From an uncultured Synergistales bacterium (GTDB taxonomy: Bacteria; Synergistota; Synergistia; Synergistales; Aminobacteriaceae), in the NCBI GenBank assembly GCA_905233295.1, contig CAJODX010000062.1:1-6407 (forward strand): 6,407 nt of DNA, read 5' to 3'. Under the pieces are notes generated by a model. The model did no database searches, was not told where the DNA came from, and saw only the letters and a program-made list of their open reading frames with translations. The first letter of the stretch is position 1. Every line of letters begins with the position of its first letter. This document shows positions 1 to 5,380 of the stretch, one piece after another. Made by a program: the position numbers and the translations under genes.

Positions 1-1
1 T

Positions 2-928
2 CATAAATTTTTATTTGAAAAGGCGGAATCAAAAATCGAAAATTTTAATTTTCATCACGAACCCGTAATGTTAAACGAAGTTCTTGAACTCATAGAAAAA
101 AATTCACATTCACGGATTTTAGACGGCACTCTCGGACTTGGAGGCTATTCTGAAGCATTTTTGAAAAATTTTCCGGATTCTTTCGTGCTTGGAATCGACA
201 GAGACACCCGCGCAATAAATTTTTCACTCGAAAGACTTAAATTTTTCTCTGAAAGATTTGCCGTTCATCATTCAAATTTCAGCGAGATCGAAAAAATTCC
301 CGATGTCGAATCTTTTGACGTTTACGTTTTTGACCTCGGCGTTTCAAATATGCAGCTCACTGACCCCGAACGCGGATTTTCTTTTCAGAATGACGGACCT
401 CTGGACATGAGAATGAATCCCAACGACAGCGAAACTTTAACGGCAAGTGAAGTTCTCCGTCAGTACGATGAAAAAACTTTAGCGAAAATTTTTTTTGAAT
501 ACGGCGAAGAAAAATTTTCACGCCAAATTGCCTCAGCAATAAAAAAATCAAGAAAACCGCTCGAAACCACCGGCGATCTCGTGAATTTAATCCGCGAAAC
601 TCTGCCTCAGCCCGTTCAGCGCAAAATGGGAACTCATCCGGCACGCCGCGTCTTTCAGGCTTTGAGAATTTTCATAAACAACGAAACTCAGGAACTTGAA
701 AATTTATTGAACTTGCTCGGAAAATTTCATCACGATGCTTTAATCATCTTTGTTTCATATCATTCCATTGAAGACAGGCTCGTGAAAAAAAATTTCCGCG
801 AATGGCAAACTCAGGAACACGGAAAAATCCTGACGCGACACCCTTTAACGCCATCTGAAAATGAAATAGAAAAAAATTACCGTGCCAGGAGTGCAAAATT
901 AAGAGCATTTTCCCTGATAGGGGACTAG
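2..928 (+). CDS. rsmH: 16S rRNA (cytosine-1402 N4)-methyltransferase RsmH, 5' end uncertain
   Basis: RsmH (MraW) is a cytoplasmic SAM-dependent enzyme that N4-methylates C1402 in the decoding centre of 16S rRNA. Numbering from the ATG at 68, the family motifs are all present: DGTLGLGGYS (19-28, SAM binding), GIDRD (42-46), FDLGVSNMQL (88-97), ERGFSF and PLDMRM (101-116), RRVFQALRI (193-201), SYHSIEDRLVK (230-240) and the C-terminal RARSAKLRAF (272-281). The ATG at 68 is unlikely to be the true start. The frame is open to base 2, and the residues just before it read FHHEPV, the conserved RsmH N-terminus (FHHEPVMLNEVL). No in-frame ATG, GTG or TTG lies between 2 and 67, so translation starts either left of the window or at a rare codon such as ATC at 35. 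About 308 codons are visible, close to the family's usual length. Small departures are N instead of the common S in DLGVSS and YHSIEDR instead of FHSLEDR. Identification is very secure; the start is not. Confidence 0.96.
   Translation, partial: HKFLFEKAESKIENFNFHHEPVMLNEVLELIEKNSHSRILDGTLGLGGYSEAFLKNFPDSFVLGIDRDTRAINFSLERLKFFSERFAVHHSNFSEIEKIPDVESFDVYVFDLGVSNMQLTDPERGFSFQNDGPLDMRMNPNDSETLTASEVLRQYDEKTLAKIFFEYGEEKFSRQIASAIKKSRKPLETTGDLVNLIRETLPQPVQRKMGTHPARRVFQALRIFINNETQELENLLNLLGKFHHDALIIFVSYHSIEDRLVKKNFREWQTQEHGKILTRHPLTPSENEIEKNYRARSAKLRAFSLIGD
20..26 (+). promoter_or_regulatory. Possible Shine-Dalgarno for an ATC start of rsmH
   Basis: AAGGCGG differs by one base from the ideal AAGGAGG. 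It lies 8 bases before an in-frame ATC at 35-37, the same spacing seen between GGAGG and the TTG start of flhA in this window. Starting at 35 would give a protein beginning with about six residues before FHHEPVM, a normal length for RsmH. It may equally be ordinary coding sequence if the gene starts further left. Confidence 0.35.
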
Positions 929-942
929 GCAATTTATGCAAG

Positions 943-960
943 GTGTGATAATATTCACAC
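943..960. promoter_or_regulatory. CRP/FNR-like palindrome upstream of ftsL
   Basis: A perfect inverted repeat, GTGTGA - 6 bases - TCACAC, lies 14 bases after the rsmH stop and 58 bases before the ftsL start. Its core TGTGA-N6-TCACA equals the classical binding consensus of the CRP/FNR family. The symmetry is seen directly. That a CRP-family regulator binds here is inference, since no such regulator is in the window and the organism is unknown. The TA-rich centre overlaps a possible -10 element, so a bound protein would be placed to repress. Confidence 0.45.
944..952 (+). promoter_or_regulatory. Possible extended -10 element before ftsL
   Basis: TGTGATAAT fits the extended -10 form TG-n-TATAAT with one mismatch (GATAAT). 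I see no recognisable -35 hexamer at 16-18 bases upstream, within the end of rsmH, so it would rely on the extended -10 alone. It lies inside the palindrome at 943-960. If real, it would give ftsL, ftsI and perhaps the flagellar genes their own transcript. Confidence 0.3.
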
Positions 961-1004
961 ACGAAAATTTTTACGTATATCTAAAAAATTTTTTTAGGGA
1001 AAAC

Positions 1005-1009
1005 GGAGG
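1005..1009 (+). promoter_or_regulatory. Ribosome-binding site of ftsL
   Basis: GGAGG lies 9 bases before the GTG at 1019 and decides that start. A second purine run, AAGGA at 1012-1016, is too close to the GTG to be the main site. Confidence 0.8.
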
Positions 1010-1018
1010 CGAAGGAAG

Positions 1019-1399
1019 GTGCGTAAAAATAATTCAGAAAAAATAAAATTTACTTTCAAGATTGTAGCGGCCTTAAGCCTTATTGTTGTTCTCACTATGG
1101 GACTTGGCTTTTTGAGATTTCATGCGGCGCGTCTTGCGTATTACCTTGACACTGTGAACAAATCCATTCAAAAATACACGGACGAGGAAATAATTTTGCG
1201 TCAGGAACTTTCGGGACTTCTTGCGCCTATCAGGATTTACAGTTACTGCAAAGAAAATTTAGGAATGCAGAAAGTTCTCAAAGCCGAAACTCTTCCGGTT
1301 AAAACTCGCGGAGCTGCGCTGACTGCTTCAAAGAAAAATTCTGACGGACAGAAAAATCTCGGCTGGCGTTCAGGTCTTGCATGGATATTAGGAAAATAG
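1019..1399 (+). CDS. ftsL: FtsL/DivIC-type cell division protein
   Basis: This is a 126-residue single-pass (bitopic) membrane protein. It has a short basic N-terminus (residues 1-12), one hydrophobic segment (about 13-33) and an extracytoplasmic region predicted as coiled coil (about 36-68). That region is followed by PIRIYSYCKENLGM (70-83), which matches the 'P-x-RIe-x-x-A-x-x-x-LGM' ending typical of FtsL and DivIC. A basic, Gly/Ser-containing tail of about 40 residues follows the LGM motif, longer than in many FtsL proteins. FtsL pairs with DivIC/FtsB, and the complex recruits and activates the septal synthase FtsW-FtsI. The place between rsmH and ftsI is the normal dcw position of ftsL and is the main reason for choosing it over DivIC, since sequence alone separates the two poorly. 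The GTG start is supported by GGAGG 9 bases upstream and by the intact membrane segment. Confidence 0.85.
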   Translation: MRKNNSEKIKFTFKIVAALSLIVVLTMGLGFLRFHAARLAYYLDTVNKSIQKYTDEEIILRQELSGLLAPIRIYSYCKENLGMQKVLKAETLPVKTRGAALTASKKNSDGQKNLGWRSGLAWILGK

Positions 1400-1413
1400 A
1401 AAATTAAAAAATT

Positions 1414-1427
1414 AAATTTATAAATTT
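1414..1427. repeat. Perfect 14-base AT-only palindrome in the ftsL-ftsI gap
   Basis: AAATTTATAAATTT is a perfect palindrome ending 2 bases before the ftsI ATG. It fills the place where a Shine-Dalgarno would be expected. In AT-rich spacer DNA such a palindrome can arise by chance; a protein-binding or weak RNA-folding role is possible but unsupported. Confidence 0.5.
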
Positions 1428-1429
1428 TT

Positions 1430-3121
1430 ATGGCTAAACCAAAATCAAAGAAAAAAATCAAGGGGGGCAACCCTTGGATTTTGTTTGTTTTCTTTTTCGC
1501 TGTAATCGCCACAACATTAGTTGCACGGCACTGCTATCCTGAAACGCGTATCGTTCAGCAGTCGCAGCATCAATATTGGCGCAAAGTCAATCTTCAGTCA
1601 ACGCGCGGAATAATTCAGGACGTTAAAGGCAACGCGCTCGTAATTTCGGACACAATACCTTCATTCGCAATAGATCCTTCGCTGTTAAAATCAAATGATT
1701 TGAGTGATTTCGCCGGAGTTCTTTCGGACGATTTAATCTTGAAAATCCGAGAGGCTATGGGTACAAAAAATCGGTTTATGTGGCTCGATCACAAAGTCGC
1801 TGACGAAAACACGGCTTTAAAATATAAATCTCTCGCTAAAAATTCACGTGCCTTCATTGAAATTGACGAACCTTACCGAAAATATACGAATCAGAAATTA
1901 ATGGCGCATGTTTTAGGTTTCTGCGACACTGACAACAAAGGTCAGGCAGGTATCGAACAATTTTGGGACAGCACGTTATATAACCCTCCGGGACAGAAAA
2001 TCGTTGTACGGCGTGCAGGAACTCAGCCGGCTTCGCTTTTTGAAAGAGATGCCGACAGGCGCACAGTAACGCCCGTTATAACATTGACTCTCGACAGCAG
2101 GATTCAATATGTTGTTGAAAAACATTTATTCAATGCTGCTAAAAACGACGGCGCAAAATGGGCTGTATGTGTGTGCATGAATCCTAACACCGGAGAAATT
2201 TTTGCGATGGCAAGCTACCCCGGCTATGATCCGCAGAACAGAAAAAGTTTAACGATGGACGCTCTTTCAAATTCCGTTGTCAGTCGCGGCTATGAACCCG
2301 GCTCGACTTTCAAGCCGATATATCTCGGAGTTGCTCTTGAACGCGGCTGGGCAAGACCTAACGAAACATTTTTCTGTCCTGCAAAATTAAAAGTCGCGGA
2401 CGGCTTTATCAGGGAATCAAATTCAAACGTTGCTTTCGGCAATATCAGCACGGCTGAATTGTTAATAAAATCTTCAAACGTCGGAATGGCACAGATAGGA
2501 ATCCGAGCCGACAAGACAAAAACATATGAAAGTCTTCAGGCTTTAGGTTTCGGCAAAGAAAGCGACATCGAACTCCCGGGAGTTGCAAGAGGAATTTTGC
2601 CGTATCCCGAAAACTGGCGCGGAATAACTCCCGCGAATATCGCAATAGGTCAGGGACTTGCAGTTACGCCTTTGCAATTAATAACGGCAATGGGAGCAAT
2701 CGTCAACGGCGGAAAATTAATGAGCCCTTACATTGTCAAGGAGGCAATGAACTCTCAGGGCGAAATCATTTACAAAGGAACTCCGAAAGTTATGCGCGAA
2801 GTTTATACGCCGGAGACTGCCGCATGGATAAGACAGGCTATGCGCAGGGTCGTTCTTGAAGGCACAGGAAAAAGAGCCGACACAGCTATAACTGAACTTG
2901 CAGGAAAAACAGGAACGGCACAGGTTCCCGAGGGCGGAAAATATTCAAAAAACCGTTATGTGGCTTCATTCATCGGATTCTGGCCTTATGACGCGCCGAA
3001 ATATTTAATGCTCGTTGTTATCGGCGAACCTTCAACAGGAAGAATTTACGGCGGTGAACTTGCCGCGCCGACTTTCAAGTCTATTGTCGAAGAGATGGCT
3101 GAACTTGAATATTATTCGTGA
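1430..3121 (+). CDS. ftsI: Septal peptidoglycan transpeptidase (class B PBP, FtsI/PBP3 type)
   Basis: FtsI is the DD-transpeptidase that cross-links new septal peptidoglycan outside the cytoplasmic membrane, working with FtsW and FtsL. The 563-residue protein has a Lys-rich cytoplasmic N-terminus (1-14), one membrane anchor (about 15-33), and a PBP dimerisation/pedestal domain with the RG-I-x-D-x-x-G motif (59-66). The transpeptidase domain carries all three active-site motifs: S292-T-F-K295 (within EPGSTFKP; S292 is the acylated serine), S348-S-N350, and K493-T-G-T-A. There is no PASTA domain and the protein ends soon after the catalytic fold, as in septal FtsI of many Gram-negative-type bacteria. 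Placement after ftsL favours FtsI over the elongation PBP2 or the sporulation SpoVD. It follows ftsL by 30 AT-only bases without a visible Shine-Dalgarno, so translation may depend on an unstructured leader or on coupling. The ATG at 1430 keeps the basic N-terminus and anchor intact. The usual next dcw gene, murE, is absent; flhA follows. Confidence 0.95.
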   Translation: MAKPKSKKKIKGGNPWILFVFFFAVIATTLVARHCYPETRIVQQSQHQYWRKVNLQSTRGIIQDVKGNALVISDTIPSFAIDPSLLKSNDLSDFAGVLSDDLILKIREAMGTKNRFMWLDHKVADENTALKYKSLAKNSRAFIEIDEPYRKYTNQKLMAHVLGFCDTDNKGQAGIEQFWDSTLYNPPGQKIVVRRAGTQPASLFERDADRRTVTPVITLTLDSRIQYVVEKHLFNAAKNDGAKWAVCVCMNPNTGEIFAMASYPGYDPQNRKSLTMDALSNSVVSRGYEPGSTFKPIYLGVALERGWARPNETFFCPAKLKVADGFIRESNSNVAFGNISTAELLIKSSNVGMAQIGIRADKTKTYESLQALGFGKESDIELPGVARGILPYPENWRGITPANIAIGQGLAVTPLQLITAMGAIVNGGKLMSPYIVKEAMNSQGEIIYKGTPKVMREVYTPETAAWIRQAMRRVVLEGTGKRADTAITELAGKTGTAQVPEGGKYSKNRYVASFIGFWPYDAPKYLMLVVIGEPSTGRIYGGELAAPTFKSIVEEMAELEYYS

Positions 3122-3219
3122 GAATGTTTGAGTTTAAGATAAAAAACGAAAGCAATATTTAAATTTTTCGTGTAAAATACTCAAGAAATTTTCAGTCTTA
3201 ACGAACGGAGGATTTTTGT
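3122..3219 (+). other. Gap between ftsI and flhA, weak promoter candidate
   Basis: This 98-base AT-rich gap separates the division genes from the flagellar genes. TAAAAT at 3173-3178, with TG directly before it, is a weak -10 candidate without a convincing -35. I see no FliA-type or sigma-54-type promoter and no GC-rich hairpin with a T-run, so read-through from ftsI is possible. Confidence 0.3.
3207..3211 (+). promoter_or_regulatory. Ribosome-binding site of flhA
   Basis: GGAGG lies 8 bases before the TTG at 3220, supporting that start. The next in-frame ATG (3256) also has an AGGAGG just before it, but only 1 base separates them, too close for normal initiation. Confidence 0.8.
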
Positions 3220-5376
3220 TTGCCTGAGACAGCGAGTACCGCAAGCGCAGGAGGAATGCGCAAAAAAGTTCAGAGCTATTCCGATATTGGCGTAGCTCTT
3301 TTGATGGTACTCATTATCATAATGATGGTCGTGCCTTTGCCGACATGGGTTATAGACATGCTCCTCGCGATGAACATAACCCTCGGAGTCGTTACTCTGC
3401 TCGTAACTTTTTACGTTAAACGCGCCCTTGACCTTTCGATTTTTCCGACACTGCTCTTAATTTCAACGCTGTTCCGGCTTTCTTTAAATGTTTCTACGAC
3501 AAGATTAATTTTGCTTTACGGGAACGCCGGCGAGTTGATAAACGCATTCGGAAATTTTGTTGTCGGAGGAAATTACGTTGTCGGAATCATAATGTTCCTG
3601 ATTCTCGTCATAATTCAGATGATGGTCATCACGAAAGGCGCGGAAAGAGTCGCTGAAGTCGCGGCAAGATTCACACTCGACGCTATGCCCGGCAAACAAA
3701 TGTCAATAGACGCTGATTTAAATTCAGGTCTTATTGATGAACAGGGTGCTAAACAGCGAAGGCAGGACATTCAAAGAGAAGCTGACTTTTACGGAGCTAT
3801 GGACGGTGCTTCAAAATTCGTTAAGGGCGATGCGATTGCGGGCTTGATAATCACGACGATAAACATAATCGGCGGACTTTCAATCGGAATTTTCATGCGC
3901 GGAATGGACGCGTCCGGGGCGGCGGCTCATTACAGTCTTCTCACAGTCGGCGATGGTCTTGTCGGACAGATTCCGGCTCTTTTAATGTCAACGGCAATGG
4001 GCGTTATCGTAACACGTGCGGCGGCATCGTCTGAGCTTGGACCTGATCTGATAAATTCTTTCACAAAATATCCCAGACCTTTATATATAGCGTCTGCGAT
4101 GTTAATGTCGCTCGGATTAATACCGGGGCTTCCTACAGTGCCTTTTGTCGGCTTATCATTATTGATGGGCTTCCTCGGTTACACAGTCAGCCGTGAAGCA
4201 AATGTTCAGGCAATCGAAGCTGAAGAACAGGCAGGAACACCTTCAGCATCGGGAACGCCGGCACAGCCCGGAGCATCCGCAGGAGCAGCAGCAGCACCCG
4301 GAGCAGCTGGTGAACAGCCGAGAGCCGAACCCGTTTCGCCTGATGACGTTATGAAATTATTGACCGTCGAACCTATGGAAGCCGAAGTCGGTTACGCAAT
4401 AATCCCTTTGATTGACCCTGCACAGGCTGGCGATATGCTCGACAGAATCGGAACGATAAGAAAACAGATGGCTCTGGAAATGGGAATTGTCGTTCCGTCA
4501 ATACGAATCAGAGATAACATTCAGATAAAACCTACGGAATATATTCTGCGCGTCAAAGGTGCTGAGGCTGGGCGCGGTGAATTGTTGCCCGACCATTATC
4601 TTGCGATGAACACGGGCGGCGTTGAAGAAGATTTAATAGGCGTTCCGACAAAAGAGCCTGCGTTCGGACTTCCGGCGTTATGGATTTCACCCGACCTTCG
4701 CGACAAAGCTGAAGCGATGGGCTACACCGTTGTTGACGCTCCTTCAGTGCTTGCGACGCATCTTTCTGAAGTCATACGCAAGAACGGTGCTGAATTATTA
4801 ACGCGTCAGGAAGTTCAGAAACTGACGGACATGGTAAAGGAAACTGCGCCGGCTGTTGTCAGTGAACTTTTAGCTTCATTGACACTCGGAGAGATTCAGA
4901 AAGTTTTGCAGAATTTAATTCGCGAACAGATTCCGATTCGGGATTTAGTTACAATTTTTGAGGCTCTTGCGGATTATGGGAAAATGTCCCGAAGCGTTGA
5001 CTTTTTGACCGAACGTGCAAGAGAATCTCTGGCGCGTTTAATCTCGCTGAAAATTCAAGGAACAGACGGAGTTATAACGGCTTTCACTCTTTCGCCGAAC
5101 TGGGAACAGAAAATCATGGCTGGCGTTGACGGAGATTTAACACGCGGCTGGCAACTGAATCTTGATCCACGTGAAGTTCAGAAAATGATCGCGGCGATTT
5201 CAAAGGCGATGGATGAACTCGTAATGAAAAATCTTCCGCCTGTCCTGCTCGTTCACCCTGATGTCAGATTAATAGTCAGAAGACTTATTGAAGGTTCGAT
5301 AACAAATATTTTCGTAGTATCGTATAATGAAATAGTTCACGGCGTTCAGATAAAAACTGCCGGAATGGTGGAATAA
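3220..5376 (+). CDS. flhA: Flagellar type III export gate protein FlhA
   Basis: FlhA is the large integral-membrane component of the flagellar export gate. It forms a ring whose cytoplasmic domain docks substrates and chaperones and which helps couple export to ion flow. The 718-residue product is full length. About eight hydrophobic segments lie within residues 22-322. Between them is the FHIPEP-family cytoplasmic loop with RFTLDAMPGKQMSIDADL (150-167). K199 and D204 in SKFVKGDA, and D245 in VGDG, align by context with residues known to be important in Salmonella FlhA (K203, D208, D249). A Gly/Ala/Pro/Ser-rich linker (about 338-376) joins the membrane part to the cytoplasmic domain (about 377-718). 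The TTG start is set by GGAGG. The gene ends 4 bases before flhF, a common pairing. flhB, which often precedes flhA, is not here; ftsI is. A non-flagellar injectisome homologue (SctV) is less likely because flhF follows. Confidence 0.97.
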   Translation: MPETASTASAGGMRKKVQSYSDIGVALLMVLIIIMMVVPLPTWVIDMLLAMNITLGVVTLLVTFYVKRALDLSIFPTLLLISTLFRLSLNVSTTRLILLYGNAGELINAFGNFVVGGNYVVGIIMFLILVIIQMMVITKGAERVAEVAARFTLDAMPGKQMSIDADLNSGLIDEQGAKQRRQDIQREADFYGAMDGASKFVKGDAIAGLIITTINIIGGLSIGIFMRGMDASGAAAHYSLLTVGDGLVGQIPALLMSTAMGVIVTRAAASSELGPDLINSFTKYPRPLYIASAMLMSLGLIPGLPTVPFVGLSLLMGFLGYTVSREANVQAIEAEEQAGTPSASGTPAQPGASAGAAAAPGAAGEQPRAEPVSPDDVMKLLTVEPMEAEVGYAIIPLIDPAQAGDMLDRIGTIRKQMALEMGIVVPSIRIRDNIQIKPTEYILRVKGAEAGRGELLPDHYLAMNTGGVEEDLIGVPTKEPAFGLPALWISPDLRDKAEAMGYTVVDAPSVLATHLSEVIRKNGAELLTRQEVQKLTDMVKETAPAVVSELLASLTLGEIQKVLQNLIREQIPIRDLVTIFEALADYGKMSRSVDFLTERARESLARLISLKIQGTDGVITAFTLSPNWEQKIMAGVDGDLTRGWQLNLDPREVQKMIAAISKAMDELVMKNLPPVLLVHPDVRLIVRRLIEGSITNIFVVSYNEIVHGVQIKTAGMVE
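4231..4347 (+). other. Ala/Gly/Pro-rich interdomain linker of FlhA
   Basis: Residues 338-376 are almost only A, G, P, S, T, Q and E, and the DNA is dominated by GCA and GGA codons, making it visibly richer in G and C than the rest of the gene. It sits where FlhA normally has its flexible linker between membrane and cytoplasmic domains, which is known to bind neighbouring subunits and FliJ. The composition suggests a fast-evolving, disordered tether with codon-repeat slippage. Confidence 0.7.
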
Positions 5377-5380
5377 ATAA

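Noticed and set aside
38..53. Inverted repeat GAAAATT-TT-AATTTTC near the left edge as an operator
   Set aside because: It lies in sequence that encodes the conserved RsmH N-terminus region, and AAAATTTT-type tracts recur throughout the window, so chance is enough.
912..922. Small hairpin CCCT-GAT-AGGG at the end of rsmH
   Set aside because: A four-base stem with a three-base loop and no T-run is too weak for a terminator and lies in coding sequence.
981..997. Near-perfect inverted repeat CTAAAAAA-T-TTTTTTAG as an intrinsic terminator after rsmH
   Set aside because: The stem is almost all A-T with a one-base loop and no GC core, and it is followed by the ribosome-binding site of ftsL rather than a T-run. 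It is better read as an A/T tract, common in this DNA.
1481..1483. In-frame TTG in ftsI after the G-rich run at 1462-1467 as an alternative start
   Set aside because: Spacing of about 13 bases is too long, and it would remove the basic cytoplasmic N-terminus and part of the membrane anchor.
1532..1534. Cys35 of FtsI as a lipoprotein cleavage site
   Set aside because: The residues before it (ARH) do not form a lipobox, and the membrane segment is the normal uncleaved FtsI anchor.
3256..3258. ATG at 3256 as the flhA start
   Set aside because: An AGGAGG precedes it, but only one base away. The TTG at 3220 has GGAGG at the ideal 8-base spacing and gives an intact frame.
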